From JAGFIY01 sp964499285 (GTDB lineage Bacteria; Bacteroidota; Ignavibacteria; Ignavibacteriales; Melioribacteraceae), in the NCBI GenBank assembly GCA_964499285.1, contig CAZCLA010000012.1:1-64000 (forward strand): DNA of 64,000 bases, read 5' to 3'. Position 1 is the first letter of the stretch. Each line of letters begins with the position of its first letter. Below are positions 1-9,316 of this stretch, one piece after another. The position numbers and the translations under genes are program-made. Under the pieces are notes generated by a model. The model saw only the letters and a list, made by a program, of their open reading frames with translations, had not been told where the DNA came from and did no database searches.

Positions 1-2886
1 GGGGGGGTTTTTATTTCTTACATTGGTCACAGCGGAACAAGAATTTGGGATAATTCAATCACTGAACCATCTGACCTTGCAAATACTGTCAATCGTTATC
101 CGCTTGTCACTGACTTTGGATGTTCGACTGGAAGATTCGCAGAACCAGATGTGGTTTCATTCTCTCAATTATTTACCCTCGATAACTCTGGACAGGCAGT
201 TGGATACATAGGGAATTCCTCACTGGGATTTTTATCCTCTGCTACAACATTTCCTCAGATTTTTTACAAGAAGGTTTTAAGTGAAGGAAAACACAATGTG
301 AGTGATGCTCTTAATTCGGCGAAAGTGGAGTTTCAATCAACTTATGGTACAAGTGCGGTAAATCAATTGTTTGCGTTAACTAATACATTGCTTGGCGACC
401 CGATATTAACATTGCAAATTCCGACGAAGCCGAATTTATTTATTACTAATGAATCCTACGCACTCAATGATGATACGCCCAATGATTTGTCCGACAGTCT
501 CACTGTAAAAATATTTTATAAAAATATTGGAACCGTTCAGAATCAAAGCTTCAGTCTTAATGTTAAACAGACATATCAAAGTGAAGTAATATTTGAACAG
601 AATTTTAATAAGCAGTTACCGGTTTATTCGGACAGTTTGATGATAATTCTTCCCATAAAATCGATGCCCGGAACTCATACGGTAAATATCAAGTTGGATC
701 AGTTTAATCAGATAAATGAGGTAAGCGAGGAGGATAATGATTTGGTGTTCTCATTTAATGTGGGGAGTTCAGATTTAAGGATTTTTATGCCCAACGTAAA
801 TACAAATGCACAGAACGTAAATATACAGATTGTAAATCCTTTGTATAACCCGACCGAAAACAACTTTATTTTAGAGATTTCGCAGGATGAAAATTTCAGT
901 CAGTCCTCTATTATAAATCTAAATTTGAATGAATTTAATACTTCTTACCCGATCTCAACTTTACAGAATAATATGCGTTATTGGGTGCGAGCTTATTTTT
1001 CTGGAAACTCTGAGTCAGGAATTATTAAATCATTCTATAAAACTCCTGATATTGATCAAATTATTATAGATCAGAAATCATTTGATGATGGACTATATGA
1101 GAATACTTTATTTGATAATCAGAACAAGTTGCGAATTAAAGACAAATCTATTGACGTTGTTGTAAATTCAGCTGGTTTTAACGACGGTAATTATGGAATT
1201 ATTGAAATAGATGGCACTAATTATGTCGGTTTCCCAAACACAAACGGACATCATGTTGTGGTATTTGATACACTGAGTTTGGAGTTTGTCGAGTATCAAA
1301 GATTTCCACTTCTTAATGATAATACGGGAGTGATTGCTCAAGCGTACATAGATTTTTTAAATAACTTGGGAACCGATAAATATATTGCAGTCGCAGTAGC
1401 CGACGAGGGAAGGGTTTCTAATGCTACATTAAAACAAATGTTCCGTGATCTTGGAAGCAAGTATATTGACAGCCTTCAATTCAGAAGTTCTTGGGCATTC
1501 TTAGGAAGAAAAAGCGATCCAAGTTTTGCAAAGGAAAGATATACTCTTTCTGGGCAGGGAAATGCGAGGTATGACACAACCTTCATTAGACTGCTTGAAC
1601 AAGGAAAATATACTACTCCCGTATTTGGTCCTTCTGGTAGCTGGACAAGCCTTAATATGGTTTCAAACATTCCCGTAGGATCAGAAATACGAATTAAGCC
1701 GATTGGTATTAAGGAAAATGGGACTATTGATACATTAAACTATTTAAATTCATCAACGCAACCAATTGCGTTATCATCAATAAACAGCGGAACTTACCCT
1801 TTCCTTCAGTTTGCTTTTGAAATTGGAAAAGGTAATGCGATGCAGTCTCCAAAAGTTGAATCAATAGCATTGAATTATAAAACATCACCGGAATTGGGAA
1901 TAAATTATCAAAGTGTAAGTCTATCGGCGGATTCGATCGATCAAGGTCAAAACGTTGATTTATCAATCAAGGTTCATAATATAGGTGAGTCAAGCGGATC
2001 AAATGTCCAAATGAATATCAAATTAATTACTCAGGATAGAAGTGAAAAAATTGTATATCAGACTTCGATCAACAGCATCCTGCCTACTCAATCAAAACTG
2101 ATTCAATATTCGTACGAATCGAATTTTGAGGATGGTTACGGAGATATGATTTTTGAGATAAACATCGACCCCGAAAACTCAATAACTGAACTTTATAAGG
2201 ATAATAATTCATTTAGAATACCATTTTATGTAATCAGAGATACGGTGACAAATATTAAATCTGCGGCAGTTGAGGTGGATTACAATGGTTATCAGATTGT
2301 GGATGGTGATTTTGTTTCCAGTACTCCCGAAATAAATGTTTTGTTGACTTATCAGAGCAAGTTCCCAGCTCAAGACACAAATGCTGTTAAATTCTACCTT
2401 GATTTGAATAGAATTTACTATACACAGTTGGAAATTGAGTATGATTCAGTAAATAGAGAGGTTAAATATCTTTTTGAACCCGTACTTCAACCGGGAACAC
2501 ATCAATTTAAAATAGAGGGAGAAAATTTACTAAGTGCTGAAAGCGGTAATTCAGGATATCAAAAAACTTTTATAGTATCTGATGAAACTAAATTGATAGA
2601 TGTTTATAATTATCCAAATCCGTTTGCTAGCAGTACCAATTTCATGATGAGATTGACAAATATTCCGGATGAAATTCAAATTAATATTTACACTATTGCA
2701 GGTAGGTTAATTAAAAAAATTGTAAGACCAAGAAGTGAACTAAAAATAGATACTAATAAATTCGAATGGAACGGACGAGATGAAGATGGTAACTTGGTTG
2801 CAAACGGAATCTATTTATACAAAGTAATTTTGAAATCTGCTGATCAAAATGATTCTGTAACTAACAAATTAGCAATTGTGAGATAA
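1..2886 (+). CDS. C25 (gingipain/PorU-like) cysteine peptidase with CARDB, ILEI/PANDER-like and T9SS sorting domains; 5' end outside window
   Basis: The reading frame is open from the first base, so the true start lies upstream; the first start-like codon in frame (GTG at 151) falls inside the catalytic domain. About 961 residues are visible. The C25 domain is recognisable from the catalytic His in YIGHSG (bases 28-30) and the catalytic Cys in FGCSTGRF (bases 121-123). Two CARDB-like beta-sandwich regions follow (about 430-760 and 1890-2230), with an ILEI/PANDER-like domain between them (about 1150-1515, ending FRSSWAFLGRK). The C terminus is a FlgD-like T9SS type A sorting domain starting at NYPNPF and containing WNGRDEDG. 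It is predicted to be exported and held at the cell surface. It could be the PorU sortase or a secreted gingipain-like cargo; the extra sandwich domains and the sorting domain favour cargo. The stop overlaps the next start (TAATG). Confidence 0.85.
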   Translation, partial: GGVFISYIGHSGTRIWDNSITEPSDLANTVNRYPLVTDFGCSTGRFAEPDVVSFSQLFTLDNSGQAVGYIGNSSLGFLSSATTFPQIFYKKVLSEGKHNVSDALNSAKVEFQSTYGTSAVNQLFALTNTLLGDPILTLQIPTKPNLFITNESYALNDDTPNDLSDSLTVKIFYKNIGTVQNQSFSLNVKQTYQSEVIFEQNFNKQLPVYSDSLMIILPIKSMPGTHTVNIKLDQFNQINEVSEEDNDLVFSFNVGSSDLRIFMPNVNTNAQNVNIQIVNPLYNPTENNFILEISQDENFSQSSIINLNLNEFNTSYPISTLQNNMRYWVRAYFSGNSESGIIKSFYKTPDIDQIIIDQKSFDDGLYENTLFDNQNKLRIKDKSIDVVVNSAGFNDGNYGIIEIDGTNYVGFPNTNGHHVVVFDTLSLEFVEYQRFPLLNDNTGVIAQAYIDFLNNLGTDKYIAVAVADEGRVSNATLKQMFRDLGSKYIDSLQFRSSWAFLGRKSDPSFAKERYTLSGQGNARYDTTFIRLLEQGKYTTPVFGPSGSWTSLNMVSNIPVGSEIRIKPIGIKENGTIDTLNYLNSSTQPIALSSINSGTYPFLQFAFEIGKGNAMQSPKVESIALNYKTSPELGINYQSVSLSADSIDQGQNVDLSIKVHNIGESSGSNVQMNIKLITQDRSEKIVYQTSINSILPTQSKLIQYSYESNFEDGYGDMIFEINIDPENSITELYKDNNSFRIPFYVIRDTVTNIKSAAVEVDYNGYQIVDGDFVSSTPEINVLLTYQSKFPAQDTNAVKFYLDLNRIYYTQLEIEYDSVNREVKYLFEPVLQPGTHQFKIEGENLLSAESGNSGYQKTFIVSDETKLIDVYNYPNPFASSTNFMMRLTNIPDEIQINIYTIAGRLIKKIVRPRSELKIDTNKFEWNGRDEDGNLVANGIYLYKVILKSADQNDSVTNKLAIVR

Positions 2887-3566
2887 TGAAAAATTTCAAA
2901 ATATTCTTTTTAATATTCTATCTTTTTTGTGTGTTGGTAATTATTGCTGATATATTACCCGTAACTCTCACTTATTTTATTGGAACCAAATATGGGAATT
3001 CTGTTCTGCTTGAATGGGAAACAGCAACTGAACAGGATAATCTTGGATTTAATTTACAAAGGAAAAATGTTGACGGTGTATGGCAGAATATAAAATTTGT
3101 TGAAGGTCATGGTAATTCAAATGTTCCACATCAATATTATTTTTTAGATACAACTGCAGCGATTGATGTGAACAATAATTTGATTTATTACAGATTAGAA
3201 CAATTGGATATTGATGGTGGAGTAGATTATCCAGATTCAATTGAAGTAGACTTTCCGACAACTATTAACACAGAAATATTTCCTTCAGAATTTGAACTCC
3301 TCCAAAACTACCCAAACCCTTTCAATCCGTCGACCAAGATTAAGTTTTCAATCCCGGCAGGAAGTGGTTATTCTCAAAACACAAAAGTTAGTTTGCGGGT
3401 GTTTGATCTGCTTGGAAGTGAAGTTGCGGTTCTTCTTAATAAACAAATTCCCCCCGGCAGTTATGAAGTGGAATTTAATGCCGAGAATTTATCAAGCGGT
3501 ATCTACTTTTACAAGTTGGACTTAAATAACTTTTCCCAAGCAAAAAAAATGATTCTGCTTAGATGA
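2886..3566 (+). CDS. Small secreted protein with T9SS type A sorting domain
   Basis: This 226-residue protein has an N-terminal hydrophobic signal segment (residues 4-22). A beta-sandwich follows with the pattern LPVTLTYF then LLEWETATEQDNLGF, a module very common in T9SS cargo of this phylum. It ends in a sorting domain that begins LLQNYPNPFNPSTKIKFSIP and finishes with SSGIYFYKL and KKMILLR. No catalytic motif is visible, so a structural or adhesive surface role is an inference. The start overlaps the preceding stop by one base and its own stop overlaps the next start by four bases (ATGA), so the three genes are probably one translationally coupled operon. Confidence 0.8.
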   Translation: MKNFKIFFLIFYLFCVLVIIADILPVTLTYFIGTKYGNSVLLEWETATEQDNLGFNLQRKNVDGVWQNIKFVEGHGNSNVPHQYYFLDTTAAIDVNNNLIYYRLEQLDIDGGVDYPDSIEVDFPTTINTEIFPSEFELLQNYPNPFNPSTKIKFSIPAGSGYSQNTKVSLRVFDLLGSEVAVLLNKQIPPGSYEVEFNAENLSSGIYFYKLDLNNFSQAKKMILLR

Positions 3567-4918
3567 GATTTTTCAAAATATTTCTTGTGATTCTTTTTCT
3601 TTCTCAATTGTCTTCTTCGACATTAGGACAGTTTTATAATCCGGATAATCAAAATAATTTACTTTATGGCGGAATGGGTATTCTGTGGATTAACTCACAA
3701 CCCTATTATTCGTTGCATCTTGCCCCGGAATTTAGTTACGGTAAAATCGGTGTGGGACTTGATCTTAATTTGGAATTTGGCGCTGATGGAAAGTTGAGGA
3801 ATGAAAACTTTAATGATTTATCAAGTTACCTTCGGTTAATAAGATATTTCAGATACGGTCAGCTTAACGAGGATTTCTATTTGAGACTTGGTGCACTCGA
3901 TTATTCTACTCTTGGCAATGGAAGTATCGTTTATCTTTACAACAACAGCCCGAGTTTTGACGCGAGGAAAATTGGATTAAATCTCAATCTTCGATTTGAT
4001 AAATATGGTTTTGAAACCTTGTACGGAAGTTTCGGTGCTGGTAGTGTGTTGGGAATCAGAGGCTACGTAAATCCACTTAAATTCACTCAATTAGGTGATG
4101 TTCCTGTTATCGGAGATGTTGAAACTGGACTTTCAATTGTAACTGATTTGCACCAATATGCAGGAGTGATTTCAGGATCTATCAATGAGGAGAATGGCGA
4201 GTTTTTAAAAGAGCAGACTGTGGATAAGCCCGTGTTTATTGGGCTCGATATTACTTTCCCTGTAATCAGAAAAGAAATTGTTTCTCTAGATGTTTATTCT
4301 GATTTTGTTCAGATAGTCGGTAGTGGACACGGAATTGCCGCTGGATTTAAGTTTGGGATGAAAGGTCTCGGGCTATTAAATATTTACACAAAATTCGAAC
4401 GAAGAATTAACGGTAAAAATTATATACCGTCGTATTTTAATGCCTTTTATGAATTAGAAAGATTTAATTTTGACAAAACTACAGGTGTGGTATCAAGTAA
4501 AATTCAAATGCTCGAATCAAATTTATATATCGGGAATGGCTGGTACGGTGAAATGAATTTTAATATAATAAATTCAATCAATATTCTTGGAAGTTATCAA
4601 CGTCTCGATATAGATCCGGACTCCGGAATTCTGCAGCTTAGAACAAATATTGCTCCCGGAGTTCTTCCATTCGTATTTAATGCAGGCTATAATAAGACCA
4701 ATATTAAAGATGAGAGCGACATATTTAAAATGGATGAACGTTCAATGATGTTTCTCGAGATAGGTTATAAACCTGCACCTTATCTTCTTGTTTCGCTCCT
4801 TTATAAATGGACTTTTACTCCCATAAGAGATTTTGACGAAAATATTATTGATTATCAAACTCAGAGAAGAGTTGAACCTAGAGTCTCGTTTATCTATCCG
4901 TTCGATCTCGGTGGTTAA
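3563..4918 (+). CDS. Outer-membrane beta-barrel protein of unknown function
   Basis: This 451-residue protein has a signal peptide (hydrophobic residues 5-18, likely cleavage near STLGQ). After it come alternating amphipathic strands rich in Gly and aromatic residues, as in an outer-membrane barrel. I do not recognise the family. Its place as third gene of an overlapping operon with a C25 peptidase and a T9SS cargo protein suggests a link to surface secretion or anchoring, but it does not clearly match PorV, PorQ or PorP by eye. The 3' end overlaps the convergent HAD gene by 29 bases. Confidence 0.65.
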   Translation: MRFFKIFLVILFLSQLSSSTLGQFYNPDNQNNLLYGGMGILWINSQPYYSLHLAPEFSYGKIGVGLDLNLEFGADGKLRNENFNDLSSYLRLIRYFRYGQLNEDFYLRLGALDYSTLGNGSIVYLYNNSPSFDARKIGLNLNLRFDKYGFETLYGSFGAGSVLGIRGYVNPLKFTQLGDVPVIGDVETGLSIVTDLHQYAGVISGSINEENGEFLKEQTVDKPVFIGLDITFPVIRKEIVSLDVYSDFVQIVGSGHGIAAGFKFGMKGLGLLNIYTKFERRINGKNYIPSYFNAFYELERFNFDKTTGVVSSKIQMLESNLYIGNGWYGEMNFNIINSINILGSYQRLDIDPDSGILQLRTNIAPGVLPFVFNAGYNKTNIKDESDIFKMDERSMMFLEIGYKPAPYLLVSLLYKWTFTPIRDFDENIIDYQTQRRVEPRVSFIYPFDLGG

Positions 4919-5561
4919 TGTTTGTTTTGAAAAAATTAAGTAAATCAGAAGTCTTTTCGAATAAATAGTTGTTGCCGTATTCTATCACTCTGTTTTTATC
5001 ATAACTGTCCCAAGTAACAGAAATTCCAATTAAACCGCAGTTTCTAGCAACCACAATATCCGTTACGGCATCACCTACCATCATCACATTTTGGGGATGC
5101 AATGAAAATTTATCAAGAAATAATTTTGCCCCTTCGCAATCAGGTTTCGATCCTTTAAGTTCATCACCCGTAACGATCAAATCGAAGTAATCAAATATGC
5201 AGGTTTCTGTCAATGTTATTTCGCTCGATCTTCTCCCTTTACCGGTGTAAATTCCAAGATAAATATTATTCACTTGTAGAAATCTTAGTATGTCTTCAAT
5301 ACCTTCATGAAGCTCAGCAAGATTATTGTGATTTTCTTTGTAAAAGTTGAAGTAATCATCTTCAACCTCTTGGAAATTGTTTGGGAAAAGTTTTGATATA
5401 ATCTCGGTTTCGGTAGGACCGAAATAAGTAATAATTTCTTGATCGGTTAGATTTTTTGCCAAGTATTTTTTGTTGATGTATCTAAACGATTCAAAAATTA
5501 ATTGATTGGTTTTACATAGAGTTCCGTCAATATCAAAAATAACGCCTTCAATATTCAACAA
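4890..5561 (-). CDS. HAD-superfamily phosphatase (phosphoglycolate phosphatase-like)
   Basis: This 223-residue protein has the HAD motifs in order: DIDGT with the nucleophile Asp10 and Asp12, the Thr of IYTGKGRR, the Lys of GSKPDCEG, and GDAVTDIVVARNCG with the acidic pair. A helical cap sits between motifs I and II, as in the phosphoglycolate/pyrophosphate phosphatase group; the substrate cannot be deduced. The start is TTG: no ATG precedes the essential first strand, and a GAGGAA Shine-Dalgarno lies about 8 bases upstream inside the end of the preceding gene. The gene begins 2 bases after that gene's stop, so it is probably its operon partner. Confidence 0.85.
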   Translation of the reverse strand: MLNIEGVIFDIDGTLCKTNQLIFESFRYINKKYLAKNLTDQEIITYFGPTETEIISKLFPNNFQEVEDDYFNFYKENHNNLAELHEGIEDILRFLQVNNIYLGIYTGKGRRSSEITLTETCIFDYFDLIVTGDELKGSKPDCEGAKLFLDKFSLHPQNVMMVGDAVTDIVVARNCGLIGISVTWDSYDKNRVIEYGNNYLFEKTSDLLNFFKTNINHRDRTDR

Positions 5562-5563
5562 TA

Positions 5564-7372
5564 TTATTCCTCGTCATACTGAATTTTGTAAATATCGCCG
5601 TCTGCTGTGGTGATTAAATAATTGTTCGGCTCATTTGATATTTGATTTATGGAAATGACCGGATCGTTTTGAGTTAAGAAAACTGTTTTGTAAAGATACT
5701 CGCTATTGATTCTATAAACTCTGCCGTTTGACGCCGGTACAAGGATTATATTATTCCCTTCAACCGCTGCGGCATCTGAACTATCCCATCCATAACGCAT
5801 GTTAATCGATTTAATGATTTTACCGTTGGAGGAATTAAGTATGTGAAATTTATCTTCATAACTTTTTATGTATAGAGTCTTTCCATCGGCGGAAATAGAA
5901 CTACCTCCCGAAGCTTCAATTTTCTCGTTCTTCCAGATTAATTTTCCAAGATTAGCATCAATTGAATAGATATTTCCGGCAGAAGATATATAGCTCAGAA
6001 TAATTGATCCGACTAATAATGTCCCTGAACGATTAGTATTTGTTTTATCCAATGACCATTTCCATATTAACCAACCTTCATTTGCATCGATACAAAAAAT
6101 TTCTCCGTTTTTGTTTGCAAAAAATACTTTATCGTTACTATAAACCGGCTTTCCGATTATCGTGGAACTTGATGAACTATTCTTCCAAATCTGCTCAAGT
6201 GTTTCAATGTCAAAACAATAAACCTCTCCCGATTCTGTTCCGGCAAGCACCACAGCGTTTGAATTAGTTGTTTTTGGAATCATCAGTCGCTTACTGCCGG
6301 AATAATTGTAAGTAATTAGATCGGTCGTTATCGCTTCATTGAAACCAATTGTTTGCAGCAAATCACCGTTAGATGAATTTAGTGTACTTAAATCTCCTTG
6401 AAGTGTTGCCGCAGCAAAAAAATTATCTGCATAAATGCCGGATGAAATTACATCACCAAAAAGATCGTTTTGCCAAATTTGTTTTCCATCAAAATCGAAT
6501 GCATAAAGAAGTCCTAATTTGTCGATTAAGAAAATTCTGTTTTTGCTCAGCACCGGATTTGCAGCAAGAGAAAAATTGACACTTTTATTCCAAATCGTTT
6601 TAGCGTCAGTTTCTTCTGTCTCGACTATTTCTGTTGTTGGAAAGATGAATTCATCCGTAGAACTTGATCTTAGACTGAAAAAATCTTTGCCAGAATATGT
6701 TTGTAACACAGAATCATTCAGTGAAAACATATTTACTAAGTTTTTTTGTAAAGAGGCAATTTGAACGAAACCATTCTTTGATGATTTCGAACCTGATTCC
6801 GCGGCTATAATCAATTTTATTTCTTTTTCATAGAGTTCATCGAACAATAAATTTATGTTCGGGATCAGTTCCGAGTCACTGCCTAAAAACAGCATACAAT
6901 GTTTTATGCTATCGGTTAAAAGGTCAGAAAACCAGTTCCTATCTTCAACAGATATGTGCTTAACTCCGCCTGTGTTATTCTGGGCTGTTTTTATTCCGCA
7001 AATTAGCAGACTATCGCGCTTAATTGAAAATCTTGTGTCACCAAAAACTTCAATAAAATGTAATTCAGAAAGGATGTCTGAATTTATGTCAGATTCGCTC
7101 GGCAGCAGAAAGACCGGAATTTTTAAATTTCGTATGAGAGTTCTTAGTTCTGTAAATTCTTTTTTGGATCCGTTCTCTGTCAAATTTCCCAAAATAATTA
7201 CAAATTCAATCTCGTTTCTGCTCGAAATCTGTTGAAGAACATTTTTGAGGACATTTTGGTTTTGCTGCTTTCCAATTTGAGTCGAACTCAAAACCGCAAA
7301 ATTGACTTTCTGTGCTTGTGCACATGTCGTTATTAGAAAAATGAGTAAAATGTATCTTAAAAATCGCTTCAT
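5564..7372 (-). CDS. Exported protein: degenerate calcineurin-like phosphoesterase domain plus PQQ-like beta-propeller
   Basis: The 602-residue protein starts with a signal peptide (cleavage near CAQAQ, residue 20). Residues 22-235 follow the layout of a calcineurin-like metallophosphoesterase, but the ligands look replaced: the DxH position reads SSTQIG (30-33), the GD motif reads LGNLTENG (61-68) and the GNHD position reads PSESD (91-95). Residues from about 258 to the end form PQQ-like beta-propeller repeats, for example LLYAFDFDGKQIW, VYCFDIETLEQIW, IFCIDANEGWLIW and IYSIDANLGKLIW. This predicts a periplasmic or surface binding protein without phosphoesterase activity. Active PQQ-dependent dehydrogenase is unlikely because no heme or PQQ-binding signature is evident. 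It lies divergently from lepA. Confidence 0.7.
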   Translation of the reverse strand: MKRFLRYILLIFLITTCAQAQKVNFAVLSSTQIGKQQNQNVLKNVLQQISSRNEIEFVIILGNLTENGSKKEFTELRTLIRNLKIPVFLLPSESDINSDILSELHFIEVFGDTRFSIKRDSLLICGIKTAQNNTGGVKHISVEDRNWFSDLLTDSIKHCMLFLGSDSELIPNINLLFDELYEKEIKLIIAAESGSKSSKNGFVQIASLQKNLVNMFSLNDSVLQTYSGKDFFSLRSSSTDEFIFPTTEIVETEETDAKTIWNKSVNFSLAANPVLSKNRIFLIDKLGLLYAFDFDGKQIWQNDLFGDVISSGIYADNFFAAATLQGDLSTLNSSNGDLLQTIGFNEAITTDLITYNYSGSKRLMIPKTTNSNAVVLAGTESGEVYCFDIETLEQIWKNSSSSSTIIGKPVYSNDKVFFANKNGEIFCIDANEGWLIWKWSLDKTNTNRSGTLLVGSIILSYISSAGNIYSIDANLGKLIWKNEKIEASGGSSISADGKTLYIKSYEDKFHILNSSNGKIIKSINMRYGWDSSDAAAVEGNNIILVPASNGRVYRINSEYLYKTVFLTQNDPVISINQISNEPNNYLITTADGDIYKIQYDEE

Positions 7373-7459
7373 AAATTGTAATATTTTCTTTGCAATCTAA
7401 GAAAAATGAGTTTCACTTGAAACGTAAGGATAATCGGAGAACGTCAAATCCTTTCTAAA

Positions 7460-7488
7460 TTGATATTACCTCAACTCGTCCTTATATT
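7460..7488 (+). promoter_or_regulatory. Candidate sigma70-type promoter of lepA
   Basis: TTGATA (7460-7465) and TATATT (7483-7488) are separated by exactly 17 bases. The expected transcription start near 7495 would leave a leader of only about 10 bases before the lepA ATG, and no Shine-Dalgarno is visible. The same hexamers and spacing occur upstream of gapA. Prediction from sequence only. Confidence 0.45.
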
Positions 7489-7504
7489 AACTAGCTAAAT
7501 TAAA

Positions 7505-9304
7505 ATGAATATGGAAAAGATAAGAAACTTCTGCATAGTTGCGCATATTGACCACGGCAAATCCACAATTGCCGATGGTTTGCTGGAATTTACCGGCTCT
7601 ATCACTGCAAGAGAGGCAAAATCTCAGTTGCTGGACAACATGGATCTCGAAAGGGAGCGTGGAATAACTATAAAATCCCATGCCATCCAGATGAAGTACA
7701 AAGATGAGAATAATGATATATATACTCTGAATCTCATCGATACTCCGGGCCACGTTGATTTTTCCTACGAAGTTAGCAGATCGTTAGCTGCTTGCGAAGG
7801 AGCGTTACTTGTTGTGGATGCTGCACAAGGTGTCGAAGCTCAGACAATAAGCAATCTATATCTCGCAATTGAAGCTGGATTAGAAATCATTCCTGTGATA
7901 AATAAAATTGATTTACCAAGCGCGATAGTTGATGTTGTGAAAGGTCAAATTGTTGATTTGATAGGTTGTGATGAGGATGATATAATTTTAGCAAGTGCAA
8001 AAACGAGAGTGGGGATTGATGAAATTCTCTCCGCTGTAGTAAAACGAGTGCCTCCTCCAAAAGGTGATGAGGAAAAACCGCTCCAAGCTCTGGTATTTGA
8101 TTCTATTTTTGATTCCTATCGAGGCGCTATTGCTTACATCAGGGTTATGAACGGTGTTATTCGCGAAAAGGATGAGATAAAGTTTTTCGCAAACGGTAAG
8201 AAATTTTTAGCCGAAGAAATTGGAATCCTTCAGTTAACTAAAAAGAAGACAAAAGAATTAAAAGCCGGCGACGTGGGTTACTTGATTGCCGGCGTTAAAG
8301 ACGTCCACGATACAAAAGTGGGCGACACCGTTACTCACACCAAAAATGGAGCGGAAAAACCTCTACCTGGTTATCGTGAAATAAAACCCATGGTTTTTAG
8401 TGGATTGTATCCGACTTCTTCTGATGATTTTGAGGACTTGAGAGATGCTCTTGAAAAGTTCAGATTGAACGATTCAGCACTTTTCTATGTGCCCGAAACA
8501 TCCGCTGCACTTGGGTTCGGTTTCAGATGCGGGTTTTTAGGGATGCTTCATATGGAAATAGTTCAGGAAAGACTCGAACGCGAATATGATCAATCGATTG
8601 TGACAACTCTACCCAACGTTGAATACTATGTTTTCACCAAAAGTCAAAAAAAGATTGTAGTAGATAATCCAGCAGAAATGCCGCCGCTTGGAGAAATTGA
8701 ATACATAGAAGAACCTTATATAAAGGCACAAATAGTTACACCGAGTGAATATGTCGGAAATATAATGAAACTTGCAATGGATAAGCGGGGTGTATATAAA
8801 AACACCACATATATCGATCCGACCAGAGCAGATCTCCAGTTTGAATTTCCTCTGTCAGAAATCATTTTTGATTTCTACGATAAGTTGAAATCGACCACTC
8901 GTGGTTACGCATCTTTCGATTACGAGTACATCGGTTACAGAGAATCTGATCTGCAGAAATTGGATATTTTACTCAATGGAGAACCGGTTGATGCTTTATC
9001 GATAATTGTTCACAAGGATAAAGCATATGATTGGGGAAGAAAAGTTTGTTCAAAACTGAAAGACTTGATTCCACGTCAGATGTTTGAAATTGCTGTTCAA
9101 GCTGCGATTGGAAATAAGGTTATTTCGCGCACGACAATCAAAGCCCTCCGTAAAAACGTTCTTGCAAAATGTTACGGCGGTGACATCACGCGTAAGCGAA
9201 AACTTCTTGAAAAACAGAAAGAAGGTAAGAAAAGAATGAAGCAGGTGGGTAATGTCGAGATCCCGCAAGAAGCATTTTTGGCTGTGCTCCAAATTGAAGA
9301 TTAA
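7505..9304 (+). CDS. lepA: Elongation factor 4 (LepA), ribosome back-translocating GTPase
   Basis: At 599 residues this is full length for LepA. The G1 loop AHIDHGKST (13-21), the switch region ERGITIKS, the G3 motif DTPGHVDF and the G4 motif NKIDLP are all present. The C-terminal LepA-specific domain includes LNGEPVDALS and KVISRTTIKALRKNV followed by the basic tail KRKLLEKQKEGKKRMK. LepA binds ribosomes and helps translation under stress. A second ATG two codons later (7511) is an equally possible start. It is the first gene of a run with lepB, a secreted protease and a methyltransferase; the lepA-lepB pairing is common in bacteria. Confidence 0.97.
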   Translation: MNMEKIRNFCIVAHIDHGKSTIADGLLEFTGSITAREAKSQLLDNMDLERERGITIKSHAIQMKYKDENNDIYTLNLIDTPGHVDFSYEVSRSLAACEGALLVVDAAQGVEAQTISNLYLAIEAGLEIIPVINKIDLPSAIVDVVKGQIVDLIGCDEDDIILASAKTRVGIDEILSAVVKRVPPPKGDEEKPLQALVFDSIFDSYRGAIAYIRVMNGVIREKDEIKFFANGKKFLAEEIGILQLTKKKTKELKAGDVGYLIAGVKDVHDTKVGDTVTHTKNGAEKPLPGYREIKPMVFSGLYPTSSDDFEDLRDALEKFRLNDSALFYVPETSAALGFGFRCGFLGMLHMEIVQERLEREYDQSIVTTLPNVEYYVFTKSQKKIVVDNPAEMPPLGEIEYIEEPYIKAQIVTPSEYVGNIMKLAMDKRGVYKNTTYIDPTRADLQFEFPLSEIIFDFYDKLKSTTRGYASFDYEYIGYRESDLQKLDILLNGEPVDALSIIVHKDKAYDWGRKVCSKLKDLIPRQMFEIAVQAAIGNKVISRTTIKALRKNVLAKCYGGDITRKRKLLEKQKEGKKRMKQVGNVEIPQEAFLAVLQIED

Positions 9305-9316
9305 GAGAAGGATTAA

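Noticed and set aside
23..211. 62-residue plus-strand ORF at the window start
   Set aside because: It overlaps the C25 catalytic domain in another frame and shows no family features.
151..2886. GTG at 151 as start of the C25 peptidase gene
   Set aside because: The same frame is open to base 1 and encodes the catalytic His and Cys motifs upstream of this codon, so the gene begins outside the window.
6855..7235. 126-residue plus-strand ORF within the phosphoesterase/propeller gene
   Set aside because: It lies wholly opposite a gene with a signal peptide and clear domains; composition is that of a shadow frame.
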